NCBI RefSeq assembly: GCF_003313385.1
Contig: NZ_QMHN01000001.1
Coordinates: forward strand, 679,225 to 743,224
Direction of reading: 5' to 3'
DNA: 64,000 nt
DNA from: Pedobacter chitinilyticus
GTDB taxonomy: Bacteria > Bacteroidota > Bacteroidia > Sphingobacteriales > Sphingobacteriaceae
Positions 18,751 through 28,219 of the stretch are shown piece after piece (the stretch's first letter is position 1; each line of letters starts with the position of its first letter). The notes under the pieces are model-generated. The model saw only the letters and a program-made list of their open reading frames with translations. It was not told the DNA's origin and did not search any database. The position numbers were made by a program, and so were the translations under genes.

Positions 18751-19644
18751 TTATTGGGTTTGCTCACTTTTCATGCGTTGTACCATGTATAGGCCTGCAA
18801 TTACTAATACTACGCCTGCCAACGTGTAAATTGTAAGTGGTTCGCCCATTAATGTTGCTGCAATGGCAAAGCCTGCAACAGGGCACAAAAAAAGCCAGGC
18901 AGAAGCTTTTGTGGGATTGTCCTTTAGTAGCATCATCCAAATTAGCGAGGCAATAATAGAAGCTGGAATAGCTAACCAAACTACTGAACCTAGAAAGGCA
19001 CCATTAAAAACATTGGCATCGGATTGATAATAGTATATCGCAAAAGGTAATAAGCAGATACAGCCTACCAGGGTCTGCCATCCGTTAATTGTTAAAATAG
19101 GGGTGTCTTTCCAATGTTGTTTGGCAAAGTAAATGGCCCCCACAGAATAGGAGATGTTGCAAAGCAACAATAAAGCCAAACCTAAAATACTGGCGTGGCT
19201 GCCATGTAAAAGGGGATAGGCGGCCAAAACCATTCCCGACATACATAATGCAAAACTCAATAGGGTTACTGGTCTAATTGGTTGTCTGTACCAAATGGTA
19301 CTTATCAGCATAATTAGTACTGGATTAATGGCGATAAATAAGGAGCCTAATCCTGCGGACACTTCTTGCATGGCCACCACATATAAGCCCAGGTACAAAC
19401 CCACATTGAAAAAACCGTAAATGATGATTTGCTTCCAAAGTTTTTTGTCTTTAGGAATAGGCTTGCGCATTAACAAATGGGATATGCCCAGCATTAAGGC
19501 AGCCGCCAAAATAAAACGAGGAATGGATAAAACGAGTGGTTGTACGGCTGTTAATCCAATTTTTGTGGCGGAGGATGCAGATGACCAAAGGGTTACAAAG
19601 GTAATTCCCGAAAGGAAATTGAGGAGGGGCTTATTGGAGCTCAC
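18751..19644 (-). CDS. EamA/DMT-superfamily transporter
   Basis: A 297-residue inner-membrane protein with about ten hydrophobic helices in two EamA halves. The first half shows FLSGITFVTLWSSASSATKIGL and IPRFILAAALML, and its end has GLYVVAMQEVSAGLGSLFIAINPVL. The second half has LLLLCNISYSVGAIYFAK and VWLAIPASIIASLIWMMLL, with KASAWLFLCPVAGF. This family exports or exchanges metabolites such as amino acids, and the substrate cannot be read from sequence. It lies 35 bp downstream of the OsmC gene on the same strand, so the two may be co-transcribed. Confidence 0.88.
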   Translation of the reverse strand: MSSNKPLLNFLSGITFVTLWSSASSATKIGLTAVQPLVLSIPRFILAAALMLGISHLLMRKPIPKDKKLWKQIIIYGFFNVGLYLGLYVVAMQEVSAGLGSLFIAINPVLIMLISTIWYRQPIRPVTLLSFALCMSGMVLAAYPLLHGSHASILGLALLLLCNISYSVGAIYFAKQHWKDTPILTINGWQTLVGCICLLPFAIYYYQSDANVFNGAFLGSVVWLAIPASIIASLIWMMLLKDNPTKASAWLFLCPVAGFAIAATLMGEPLTIYTLAGVVLVIAGLYMVQRMKSEQTQ

Positions 19645-19679
19645 AAAAAGTTTATTAAAAGGGTGTACTTTAGAATGGT

Positions 19680-20081
19680 TTACTTCGTCAAAATTCTTAT
19701 GGGATTACTCAATATTTTATGAATAGGGCATTTGTCGGCAATGATCATTAAACGTTTGATCTGGTCTTCATCCAAATCTCCAGTAAATTTAATTTCCCTT
19801 TCTATTACGGTTCCCTTATCCATTTCTTCTTCGGCGCATATGGCCAAATTGACGGTAATGGTTTCTAAAGGAAATTGTTTTCTGTCGGCATACATGCGTA
19901 TGGTAATGGCTGTGCAGCTGCCTAGGCTGGCTAATAGTAATGCTCCTGGGGCCATTCCTTCATCTGTACCTCCCAATTCCTCTGGTTCATCTGCATAAAT
20001 AAAATGTCCATCTGCAAAAACTTTGGTCTTGTATCTTGATTTGTCTAATTCTACTACTGCGGTAATTTGCTTTTTACTCAT
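19680..20081 (-). CDS. OsmC-family peroxide-reducing-type protein
   Basis: A 133-residue OsmC/Ohr-fold protein. The two redox cysteines of the family are present: Cys56 in ASLGSCTAIT and Cys118 in ADKCPIHKIL. The N-terminus has the typical beta-sheet pattern and GGTDEGMAPGALLLASL. Family members reduce organic hydroperoxides through a Cys pair in the cytosol. It is divergent from the thioesterase gene with only 28 bp between start codons, so the two promoters must overlap coding sequence or each other. Confidence 0.88.
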   Translation of the reverse strand: MSKKQITAVVELDKSRYKTKVFADGHFIYADEPEELGGTDEGMAPGALLLASLGSCTAITIRMYADRKQFPLETITVNLAICAEEEMDKGTVIEREIKFTGDLDEDQIKRLMIIADKCPIHKILSNPIRILTK

Positions 20082-20109
20082 GTTTCTATTTTTTGCCTAA
20101 ATTTATGAA

Positions 20110-20553
20110 ATGGAACAACAAAACCACGCTAACGATAGATTAAAAATTTTTCAATCTTTTATTGGGAAGGAGGTGCAAAACTCGCCTTCCAACTTTATGA
20201 ACTGGTTAAAGCCAACAGTTATTACCGCCGAGAAGGGAAGTTTACATTGTAGTTATGTGGTTAGACAGGAGATGACCAACCCGTACGGTATTTTACATGG
20301 TGGTATTACTGCTGGCATTATTGATGATCTTATTGGAGCGACGGTTTTTACGTTGGGTTTAGCTCATGCGTTTACGACGGTGAACAACAATATCGATTAT
20401 TTTGCCCCTGCTAAAGAGGGCGATGTAATTACCGCAAAAACAAGCATTGTAAAGCAGGGAAGGACGATCATTAATTTGCAATGTGAGGTATTTCTTCCTT
20501 CTAAAAATCGATTAATTGCGAGAGGATATTCGAATATGTTAAATGTTGGGTAG
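20110..20553 (+). CDS. PaaI-type hotdog thioesterase
   Basis: A 147-residue single-hotdog protein. The signature NPYGILHGGITAGIIDDLIGATVF holds the HGG motif and the acidic residue pair of the PaaI/YdiI group. TTVNNNIDYFAPAKEGDVITAKTSIVKQGRTI completes the fold. It probably hydrolyses an acyl-CoA in the cytosol; the substrate is unknown. It is divergent from the OsmC gene. Confidence 0.87.
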   Translation: MEQQNHANDRLKIFQSFIGKEVQNSPSNFMNWLKPTVITAEKGSLHCSYVVRQEMTNPYGILHGGITAGIIDDLIGATVFTLGLAHAFTTVNNNIDYFAPAKEGDVITAKTSIVKQGRTIINLQCEVFLPSKNRLIARGYSNMLNVG

Positions 20554-20656
20554 TTTTTAAAAAATTTAACAAAAAATAAAGGTTTGTAATGATGTTTGCG
20601 TAATTGTGCGTATATTCAGTTGACAATCAACTAATCATCAACTAACAAAACAAACC

Positions 20657-23600
20657 ATGAACAAAAAGTTTACGCTAACCTTGTTGGGTTTGCTACTGTT
20701 TGCGCTATTTTCTTACGCTCAAAAAAGCGTAAGAGGTAAGGTGACAGACGCCTCTGATGGAATGGGAATTCCAGGTGTGAGTGTTTCGGTAAAGGGACAA
20801 ACCGGTAATACTGTAGCAACCAACAACGATGGTACTTTTACCATCAATGTTCCATCAAATAATTCAGTTTTAGTCTTTAGTTATATCGGCTATGCCACTA
20901 AAGAAGTTACTGTAGGTAACCAAGTAACAATTAATGTAGGTCTCTCTTCAAGCAACCAACAACTGGACGAAGTGATGGTTGTGGCCTATGGTACTGCTAA
21001 GAGAAGTACGTTTACTGGTTCGGCTTCTGTAGTTAAAGCAGATGACATTAAAGAAATGCCGACTACCTCATTTCAAAATGCCTTAGCGGGTAGGATGCCT
21101 GGCGTACAAGTAACCAATTCATCAGGTCAGGCAGGTGCAACGCCAAGCATTCGTATCCGTGGAACTGGCTCCATCAATGCTTCAAATGAACCTCTATATG
21201 TAATAGACGGAGTTCCGGTAATATCTGGTGGCTCAGGCCAATTAAGTGATTACACTTATTCTAGCAACAACATTATGAACACCATTAATCCTGCAGACAT
21301 TGAAAGCATTACGATTTTGAAAGATGCTGCCGCTTCTTCACTTTATGGCTCAAGAGCTGCCAACGGTGTAGTCATTATCAATACCAAAAGGGGGAAAACT
21401 GGTAAACCTAAAATAGAGTTTCGAACTTCATTAGGTTTAACCCCATCTTGGGCAACAGATAATTATGAAGCCGCTAGTCCTCAGGAGCAGATCAATATGT
21501 TATACAGCATACTTTATGATTCTCGTATTAGTGCGGGAAGGACTCCTCAGCAAGCTAACGAACAGACGTTGATGCGATTGAATTCCAGAAACTGGACACC
21601 AGGATCGTCATATGGTACTGCTACAACAGCTTATGGATTTGGCATGCATGGTTACGAATTTTCAACACAAGGAACTGGTATGTATGAAAATGTTATCATT
21701 AAAGGAAAAACTGATGGTGTGGAAAATCGCGATGGAAAGTATTACGATTGGGAAAATGCCTTGTTCAGAACTGCGAAATATCAAACCAATGATTTGGCCG
21801 TAAGCGGGGGTGATGATAATACAAAATATTATTCTTCATTTTCATATACAAAAGATCAAGGAAGAGTGAGAGTTAATGATTTTGACCGTTTCTCTGGCCG
21901 TATTAACTTAAGCCAAAAAATTGGTAAAATCATTGAAGTTGGTTCTAATGTAAACTTTGCCAGATCAGTTCAAAGTGGTTACAATGATACTAGAAACACG
22001 AGTTCCAATAGTTATATGCAGACCAGGAATCTGTTATGGCCATTCTATTGGCCTACCGATTATAAAACAGGCCAGCCATTTACTGCTAGGTATGTTAGTT
22101 TGGCACAAAACAATATTTATTATGATAAACAATGGGATAATCAATCATTAACCAAAAGAATTATTGCTAATTCATATTTACAAGCTAACGTACTACCCGA
22201 ATTAACATTAAAGACAGTTTTTTCCTATGATAACTCTCAGGTGTCTGACCACCTTTACTACAGCGCTATTCATTATAATGGACAAGCAAGCAATGGTAGC
22301 GTGAACGAAATGACCACTAATTATAACAAGTGGGTTTCATCATCAACGGCTAATTTCAACAAGCAATTTGGTTCACATAGTTTGGGCCTATTAGTAGGTT
22401 TTGAGGCGGAGAAAAATTTAACCGACTATCAACGTGCTACCGGCCAAGATTTGGGAAATAGTGAACTACAAAGTGTTTCTACTGCTGGTACAGTTTCATC
22501 AACAGCCTATAATTGGGGCAATGCCATTGTATCTGGTCTTTCACGTTTGGAATATAATTATAACCAAAAATATTTCTTTTCAAGCTCATTCAGAAGAGAT
22601 GGCTCTTCTAAACTTGGAACTGCCAATCGCTGGTCAAACTTTTGGTCAATAGCTGGATCTTGGATATTAAGCAGTGAAGATTTCGTAAAGAAACTTAAAT
22701 TTGTTGATAATTTAAGAGTTAGAGCATCATACGGTACAAACGGTACTTTACCTAACAACAATTTTGAATGGAGAGAGCTTACCTCATACTCAAACAAATA
22801 TTTAGGTCAGCCAGCTGGTTTATACGCTTCACTTTATAATCCAGAACTTACTTGGGAATCAAGTCAATCTACGAACATCGCTTTAGAATTTGGAATATTT
22901 AAGCGTTTTACTGGTACAGTGGAGTATTTCAACAAAGATACCAAAAGCCTATTATTAGCCGTACCTGTTTCTATGACTACGGGATTTTCCGAAAATCTCC
23001 GCAATATTGGCGAAGTGAATAACCGCGGTATGGAGATAGAATTAAGTGCAAGTATCATCAGCAATGATCAATTCAAATGGAATGCGGGTATAAATGCATC
23101 TTTTATCAATTCTAAGGTAACTAGACTATATAGACCCGAAGGAGTAGCTATTGGTAATGACATTATTTGGAATGATCCAACTGGCGGTGATGCTAGAGCG
23201 CAATTCTTGTACACAGAGGGCAGATCATTACTTAGTTTCTATGGTTTTGAATGGGCAGGAGTGCAGCCAACCACAGGTAAAAATGTTTGGTACGTAAATG
23301 GCTCAGACCCATCTGCTGGTGATTTTATTTATAACGGTAGAGGAGCTACGCTTGATTATAATAAGGCCAACCGTAAAATTATTGGTGATGGCACTCCTGA
23401 TGTAATTGGTGGCTTCAACACTGATTTCGAATATAGAGGAATTACTTTGGGGCTAGTCTTCAATTATAAGATAGGAGGTCAAATTTACGATGGTGCCTAT
23501 AAAGATGTAGCTGACGATGGTTATTATTGGGAACGTATCAGAGCAAAAAGCACCTACGAGAATATGTGGACACCAAGTAATACTAATGGTTCTTTACCAA

Positions 23601-23884
23601 AACTTGATGGTAACGATTTAACTGATCCAATGCAATATAGCACTCGCCAATTACATAGCGCAACTTTTTTAAGGTTGAAAAATGTGGTTTTAGCTTACCG
23701 CCTACCTAAAAATTTAGTCTCAAAACTAGGTGCTTCCAATGCTAGGATTTACTTCAATGGAACAAATCTATTGACCTTTTCTAAATATAAAGAAGCAGAC
23801 CCAGAAGTAGGTACCTACAGTACTAGAGGTTGGGAAACGCCATTTGGAAAGACCTATACTTTTGGTTTAGAATTTAGTTTTTAA
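20657..23884 (+). CDS. SusC/RagA-type TonB-linked outer-membrane protein
   Basis: A 1075-residue TonB-dependent transporter. Layout: signal peptide (about 1-21, LTLLGLLLFALFSYA), carboxypeptidase-regulatory-like domain (about 24-105, VRGKVTDASDGMGIPGVSVSVKG), TonB-box-like segment (LDEVMVVAYGTAKRSTFTGS), plug with the SusC/RagA signature around GRMPGVQVTN, IRIRGTGSINASNEPLYVIDGVP and LKDAAASSLYGSRAANGVVII, then a barrel ending in Phe (TFGLEFSF). It imports a ligand with the SusD partner encoded 18 bp downstream. No sigma/anti-sigma genes or polysaccharide-degrading enzymes are next to it, so the substrate is unknown. Confidence 0.96.
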   Translation: MNKKFTLTLLGLLLFALFSYAQKSVRGKVTDASDGMGIPGVSVSVKGQTGNTVATNNDGTFTINVPSNNSVLVFSYIGYATKEVTVGNQVTINVGLSSSNQQLDEVMVVAYGTAKRSTFTGSASVVKADDIKEMPTTSFQNALAGRMPGVQVTNSSGQAGATPSIRIRGTGSINASNEPLYVIDGVPVISGGSGQLSDYTYSSNNIMNTINPADIESITILKDAAASSLYGSRAANGVVIINTKRGKTGKPKIEFRTSLGLTPSWATDNYEAASPQEQINMLYSILYDSRISAGRTPQQANEQTLMRLNSRNWTPGSSYGTATTAYGFGMHGYEFSTQGTGMYENVIIKGKTDGVENRDGKYYDWENALFRTAKYQTNDLAVSGGDDNTKYYSSFSYTKDQGRVRVNDFDRFSGRINLSQKIGKIIEVGSNVNFARSVQSGYNDTRNTSSNSYMQTRNLLWPFYWPTDYKTGQPFTARYVSLAQNNIYYDKQWDNQSLTKRIIANSYLQANVLPELTLKTVFSYDNSQVSDHLYYSAIHYNGQASNGSVNEMTTNYNKWVSSSTANFNKQFGSHSLGLLVGFEAEKNLTDYQRATGQDLGNSELQSVSTAGTVSSTAYNWGNAIVSGLSRLEYNYNQKYFFSSSFRRDGSSKLGTANRWSNFWSIAGSWILSSEDFVKKLKFVDNLRVRASYGTNGTLPNNNFEWRELTSYSNKYLGQPAGLYASLYNPELTWESSQSTNIALEFGIFKRFTGTVEYFNKDTKSLLLAVPVSMTTGFSENLRNIGEVNNRGMEIELSASIISNDQFKWNAGINASFINSKVTRLYRPEGVAIGNDIIWNDPTGGDARAQFLYTEGRSLLSFYGFEWAGVQPTTGKNVWYVNGSDPSAGDFIYNGRGATLDYNKANRKIIGDGTPDVIGGFNTDFEYRGITLGLVFNYKIGGQIYDGAYKDVADDGYYWERIRAKSTYENMWTPSNTNGSLPKLDGNDLTDPMQYSTRQLHSATFLRLKNVVLAYRLPKNLVSKLGASNARIYFNGTNLLTFSKYKEADPEVGTYSTRGWETPFGKTYTFGLEFSF

Positions 23885-23902
23885 TGTATAAGGATTTTAG
23901 AA

Positions 23903-25396
23903 ATGAAAATAAATAAAATATTATTGTTGGGGCTGCTTGTCATAGGCTTATCCTCATGTAAAAAGTTCTTAGACGTTACGCCGAGCAATTCAGCCGACGC
24001 AACTAAGGCTATTCAAACCCCTCGTGATGCGCAAATCGTGATCAATGGTATCATGAACCAAATGACCAGTTCTTCTTATTATGGTCGAAACTTTATTATG
24101 TATGGTGAAGCGAAGGGAGGGGATGCCGCCGTATATTCTCAAGGACGTGGACTAGATGCATTTTATACGTTTAACCATAATCCAAATACCAATAGCTATT
24201 CAAGTTTTTGGTCTCAGATTTACTATTGTATATTGCAGTGCAATTACCTTTTAGAAGAAATTGCGAAAGCGGAAGCTAAAGGGATAACTGGATTTAACAG
24301 CTTTAAAGGGCAGGCCTTAACAGCAAGAGCTCTGATGTATTTCGATTTGGTACGTATCTACGGTAAGGCTTATACTTTAGATAAAACATCTTACGGTGTT
24401 CCTCTGGTTTTAAGTAAATTGGGCTTTGACGCTAAACCTTTGAGGGCTTCGGTAGAACAAGTCTATACTCAAATCGTGAAAGATTTAATTGATTCTGCTC
24501 CATTATTGCCGAAGACCAAACAAAATGGTTATATCAACTACTATGCAAATAAGGCCATATTAGCTAGAGTTTATTTGAATATGGACAATAAACCTGATGC
24601 CCTTTTAGCGGCTGATGAAGTAATAGGAGCAACCTCACTTTACACTTTGTATAACAATACCAATTGGGTAGATTCGTGGAAAAGTCAATATGGTTCGGAA
24701 TCAATCTTTGAACTGAACATTAATCCACTTGAAAATGATCTGGGAACAGCATCTTTAGGTGTTTATCAACGTAATAGAAATGTAGGGACAACATCGGCGT
24801 TAGGTTTTTTCTACGCTAGCACCGACTTTTTAACGAGCTTAAATCAAAGTGGAAATACCGATATCAGAAGAGGAATCATGGGTAGAGATGAAAGTTCAGC
24901 TACTAGATTAGGAGCTGTTTACAAGTACTCTGGAAGTATTCCTAATGGCAATGCCACAACTTCAACCATGGCTGGAGATAAAAGTACTGCTAACAGTACC
25001 GCAGTAAACATCAAGGTAATCCGTCTTTCAGAGGTATACCTAATTGCGGCGGAAGCGGCGCTTACTGCAAATCCGATGAAAGCGGTAAATTATCTTAATC
25101 TTATCCGTGGACGGAATCCATCTTTGGTTCCAGCCACCACTCTAAGCATTACCCAAGATATGATTTTGGAAGAAAAGAGAAAGGAACTTTATGGTGAAGG
25201 ACATAGATATTTTGATATGTTAAGAACAGGAAAGTCGATTACCTATAATGATGAGTTTGGAGCACTGTCCATTCCAGCTACATTAAGACCTAAAACGATT
25301 GATAGAACTTTTTTCAAAGCAATACTACCTATCCCTCAATCGGAAATCAATGCAAATCCACAAATAAAGACACAACAAAATCCAGGATATAACTAG
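23903..25396 (+). CDS. SusD/RagB-family outer-membrane lipoprotein
   Basis: A 497-residue SusD-like ligand-binding lipoprotein, lipobox LSSC with Cys19. Family features: KFLDVTPSNSADATKAIQTPRDAQIVINGIMNQM near the N-terminus, GQALTARALMYFDLVRIYGKAY, YYANKAILARVYLNM, IRLSEVYLIAAEAAL, the signature RKELYGEGHRYFDMLRTGK, and the terminal LPIPQSEINANPQIKTQQNPGY. It caps the SusC barrel at the cell surface. It is co-transcribed with the susC-like gene (18-bp gap) and followed by a strong terminator. Confidence 0.96.
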   Translation: MKINKILLLGLLVIGLSSCKKFLDVTPSNSADATKAIQTPRDAQIVINGIMNQMTSSSYYGRNFIMYGEAKGGDAAVYSQGRGLDAFYTFNHNPNTNSYSSFWSQIYYCILQCNYLLEEIAKAEAKGITGFNSFKGQALTARALMYFDLVRIYGKAYTLDKTSYGVPLVLSKLGFDAKPLRASVEQVYTQIVKDLIDSAPLLPKTKQNGYINYYANKAILARVYLNMDNKPDALLAADEVIGATSLYTLYNNTNWVDSWKSQYGSESIFELNINPLENDLGTASLGVYQRNRNVGTTSALGFFYASTDFLTSLNQSGNTDIRRGIMGRDESSATRLGAVYKYSGSIPNGNATTSTMAGDKSTANSTAVNIKVIRLSEVYLIAAEAALTANPMKAVNYLNLIRGRNPSLVPATTLSITQDMILEEKRKELYGEGHRYFDMLRTGKSITYNDEFGALSIPATLRPKTIDRTFFKAILPIPQSEINANPQIKTQQNPGYN

Positions 25397-25407
25397 CTTT
25401 CCTGAAT

Positions 25408-25446
25408 AAAAAGAAAGCCGCATCATAACGATGCGGCTTTCTTTTT
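25408..25446. terminator. Strong bidirectional terminator after the SusC/SusD pair
   Basis: Perfect 17-bp arms (25408-25424 and 25430-25446) with a 5-nt loop. The stem is GC-rich near the loop (GCCGCATC) and A/T at the base, giving a U-run on either strand. It separates susD from the convergent SpmA-SpmB fusion gene. Confidence 0.93.
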
Positions 25447-25467
25447 ATAGAACAAAATTTGATTTAT

Positions 25468-26745
25468 CTAGCTATTCCCAAAAAATAGGTACGCTAAACC
25501 AATGGCTGTACAAACACCTGCTAAATCTGCCAATAACATGGTGCCCACTGCATAGCGGGTATTTTTAACAGAAACGGAACCAAAGTAAACGGCAATTACA
25601 TAGAAGGTTGTATCAGCAGCACCTTGGAAAATACCAGATAGCCTGCTGGCGAAAGAGTCTGGACCATAGGCAGTCATTGTATCCACCATCATCCCTCTGG
25701 CGCCACCACCACTTAAAGGTCTGATTAATGCCGTTGGTAATGCTTCTACAAATCTGGTATCTGCACCTAAAAAGGTAAAGAAGTTTTTGATTCCTAAAAT
25801 CACCACATCGAAAGTACCGCTGGTGCGTAGCATGCTAATGGCTACTAACATGCCGACTAAGTAAGGGATAATCTTGACTGCGGTTTCAAATCCACCTTTG
25901 GCCCCGTCTACAAAAGCATCGAAAACATCAATTTTTTTATAAACGCCACCTAGTAGAATGGCCAATACTATAAATAGGATCACGCCGCTACTCAATAGGC
26001 CAGAAAAAGAAGTTATCTCTTTGGAGCCTAGTGTAGTGATATACCAAACCAGTAAACCTATTACGGCACTAATGCTTAATATCCATCCTAAAATAATGGG
26101 TTGGAAGATGTTAATTTTTTGTTTGAACGAGACGATTAACATGGCCGTTAAAGTTCCCACAAAGGTTACAATTAGGCAGGGAATAAAAATATCGGTAGGA
26201 TCGGAAGCATTTGAAGAAGCTCTTAGAGCAATGACACTTACAGGGATTAAACTTAAACCAGCAGCATGTAAGCACAAAAACATGATTTGCGAGTTGCTGG
26301 CTGTTGCTTTATTTGGGTTAAGTTCTTGCAAGCTTTCCATGGCCTTTAAACCAAAAGGGGTGGCCGCATTGTCTAATCCTAATAAATTGGCAGAGAAATT
26401 CATCACCATGTGTCCTGTAGCGGGATGTCCTTTAGGGACTTCTGGAAATAATTTCGAGAAAAAAGGGCCTACAATTTTTGACAATAGACGAATGCCGCCT
26501 GCTTTTTCAGCAATGCTCATTAAGCCCATAAAAAAGGCCAACACACCAATGAGTTTCAAGCACATTTCTACGGCATTCCAACATGTTTGTATCACGCCGT
26601 CAACTTTGGTTAGGTTGGTAGGGTCATCGGCTTTGCCTATCACCATCCAGCTAAAAATTTCAGTTTGTCCGAAAAAGAAACATTTAATTGCAGCTACTAC
26701 AATAGCGACAATGATAAATGCGGACCAAATTCTACTTAATGCCAT
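25468..26745 (-). CDS. SpmA-SpmB fusion, nucleoside-recognition (Gate) domain membrane protein
   Basis: A 425-residue integral membrane protein. The N-terminal half resembles SpmA (IQTCWNAVEMCLKLIGVLAFFMGLMSIAEKAGG, GHPATGHMVMNFSANLLGLDNAATPFGLKAMESLQELNP, MFLCLHAAGLSLIPVSVIALR). The C-terminal half resembles SpmB (AFVDGAKGGFETAVKIIPYLVGMLVAISMLR, LIRPLSGGGARGMM, GIFQGAADTTFYVIAVYFGSV). In Firmicutes these are separate spore-maturation proteins; here one chain joins them in an organism that does not sporulate. A transport function is inferred from the Gate domain. The start at 26745 fits the hydrophobic N-terminus. Confidence 0.85.
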   Translation of the reverse strand: MALSRIWSAFIIVAIVVAAIKCFFFGQTEIFSWMVIGKADDPTNLTKVDGVIQTCWNAVEMCLKLIGVLAFFMGLMSIAEKAGGIRLLSKIVGPFFSKLFPEVPKGHPATGHMVMNFSANLLGLDNAATPFGLKAMESLQELNPNKATASNSQIMFLCLHAAGLSLIPVSVIALRASSNASDPTDIFIPCLIVTFVGTLTAMLIVSFKQKINIFQPIILGWILSISAVIGLLVWYITTLGSKEITSFSGLLSSGVILFIVLAILLGGVYKKIDVFDAFVDGAKGGFETAVKIIPYLVGMLVAISMLRTSGTFDVVILGIKNFFTFLGADTRFVEALPTALIRPLSGGGARGMMVDTMTAYGPDSFASRLSGIFQGAADTTFYVIAVYFGSVSVKNTRYAVGTMLLADLAGVCTAIGLAYLFFGNS

Positions 26746-26828
26746 TTGTTGTTTAGTTTAATGCGTTGAATTTAGTGTTTTTGCAGTATTTTACCGCAAA
26801 TACTAATGGATTTAATTGAAAAAAGATA

Positions 26829-26891
26829 GCCACAGATACACAGATTTAATTGGGAATGATTTTTCATTAAATATATCTGTGCATCTGTGGC
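26829..26891. repeat. Palindromic intergenic repeat, family A, copy 1
   Basis: Arms GCCACAGATACACAGAT (26829-26845) and ATCTGTGCATCTGTGGC (26875-26891) pair with one mismatch around an AT-rich centre. Related copies are at 49323-49383 and 56785-56829, with a half copy at 47730. Confidence 0.85.
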
Positions 26892-26898
26892 AAAAAAT

Positions 26899-28056
26899 CT
26901 ATACTGTTAAAATTCCGTCTTTGAAAGCTAATATACTTCGCTCGTCCTTTAATAATTCAAAATCTGCAGCTTTATTGAAAGTGATTGTTCCTTTTAATTG
27001 GCAGTGTTGCGCATCATAAACTTCATAGGCATCGCAGAAACTCAAATCTCCAATATCTTGGATACTGTAAGATTTGTAAGTGCTCATGCCATTGTCATTC
27101 GGACATTCATCATAATTAACACCTACACTTACTTTAATTCCATCCAAAATGAGGTTATGAATCATCATATGAAAGATTTGCTTGTTGTTTTGAGGAATAG
27201 CGAAGTAATTAGCAGTGTTTTGATTTTCATAGCTTTTGCTCGCAATGGATGTTAATCCTGATAGGATGGAGGCAAAATAATACTTCCTGATCTGTTGCTT
27301 TTCTGGATCATTTGGATAGCCTCCTGCTTCAATTAAAATGGTGGAGGTACCAGCATGCTGGAAATTATCTCCAAAGGCACGTGGCTCGTATTCATCATCA
27401 AAAAGCCCAATGTGTTGCGGTAATAAAGGATCAAGCTCTTTGAACATATCAGCAATCACCAACATGGCATTTTCACGTGTTTGATTTACAGAAAGTGCTT
27501 TATCATAAGCTGGCGCCAAATAGGACAGGGTAGCGGGTTTCAATGTTTCATCCACACTCCACAATGTCGTTTGGTCGTGCAGGTTAAAGCCGAAATTGGG
27601 TTCAAAGTCAGCTCTGATTTGCTTTAATATTTTTGCTTCGGGACTAGCGGTTTGAATAAAATCTCTATTGATGTCGATTTGCTGTGCATTTCTGCGGGTG
27701 AATACTGCCGCGCCATCAGGGTTTACCATGGGAATCATTAATAGCTGACAGTTTTCATCGAGCAGTTTCACCGTTTGATTATCCTGTTGCAGGAAGTTGA
27801 ATAAATCAAACAATGCCATGCTTCCTGTAGCTTCATCGCCATGCATTTGGCTCCACAGCATTACCTTAGTTTTTCCATTTCCCCATTTCACAGCGTTGAT
27901 ACTTCTTCCTTTAACAGAGTTACCCAACGTACTTATCGTAAAGGTGGGGGGTAGCTGTTTGATTAATGGTAAAATGTCTTCGTGTTTGAAAAAACGATTG
28001 GTTAAGGTTTGTTCTTGGAAGCTTGAATAGTTGGTTAGGATGGTTTGGATGTGCAT
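26899..28056 (-). CDS. M14-family zinc carboxypeptidase-like protein
   Basis: A 385-residue M14 metallopeptidase-like protein without signal peptide, so probably cytosolic. Numbered from the chosen ATG at 28056, zinc ligands are His72 and Glu75 in QMHGDEATG and His160 in FNLHDQ. The substrate-binding pair Asn130-Arg131 (DINRDF) and the catalytic-type Glu243 (STILIEAGGYP) are in place. A longer start at 28083 adds nine residues that fall in an intergenic repeat, so I reject it. A C-terminal domain of about 110 residues follows the catalytic core. Its role in peptide or muropeptide trimming is inferred only from the family. Confidence 0.85.
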   Translation of the reverse strand: MHIQTILTNYSSFQEQTLTNRFFKHEDILPLIKQLPPTFTISTLGNSVKGRSINAVKWGNGKTKVMLWSQMHGDEATGSMALFDLFNFLQQDNQTVKLLDENCQLLMIPMVNPDGAAVFTRRNAQQIDINRDFIQTASPEAKILKQIRADFEPNFGFNLHDQTTLWSVDETLKPATLSYLAPAYDKALSVNQTRENAMLVIADMFKELDPLLPQHIGLFDDEYEPRAFGDNFQHAGTSTILIEAGGYPNDPEKQQIRKYYFASILSGLTSIASKSYENQNTANYFAIPQNNKQIFHMMIHNLILDGIKVSVGVNYDECPNDNGMSTYKSYSIQDIGDLSFCDAYEVYDAQHCQLKGTITFNKAADFELLKDERSILAFKDGILTV

Positions 28057-28075
28057 GGTATAAAAATAAAAAAAA

Positions 28076-28214
28076 GCCGTCATTTTGATTGGAATGTAGC
28101 ACCGAATTTTCGGGAGAAAAATCTTTAAACTTTTTTAGTCCAAAGATTTCTCGACTTCACTACGTTCCGCTCGAAATGACGGCTTAATATTTCTCGCTTT
28201 CGCTCGAAATGACA
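28076..28214. repeat. GTCATT-type intergenic repeat (family B, copy 1)
   Basis: Terminal inverted repeats AGCCGTCATTT (28076-28086) and AAATGACGGCT (28174-28184) enclose a core with GGGAGAAAAATCTTTAAAC and TAGTCCAAAGATTTCTC. A second AAATGACA end follows at about 28207-28214. A homologous copy lies in the opposite orientation at 40365-40472. Confidence 0.8.
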
Positions 28215-28219
28215 AAGTA

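Noticed and set aside
20554..20656. TTTG-N19-TAnnTTTG promoter before the SusC gene
   Set aside because: TTTG words are present at 20583 and 20595, but no TAnnTTTG lies at the proper distance.
25958..26761. 267-codon frame on the + strand across the SpmA-SpmB gene
   Set aside because: It is antisense to well-conserved Gate-domain sequence and its product has no domain pattern.
28057..28083. Longer N-terminus for the M14 carboxypeptidase
   Set aside because: It would be encoded within the edge of an intergenic repeat and adds only FFYFYT-type residues.
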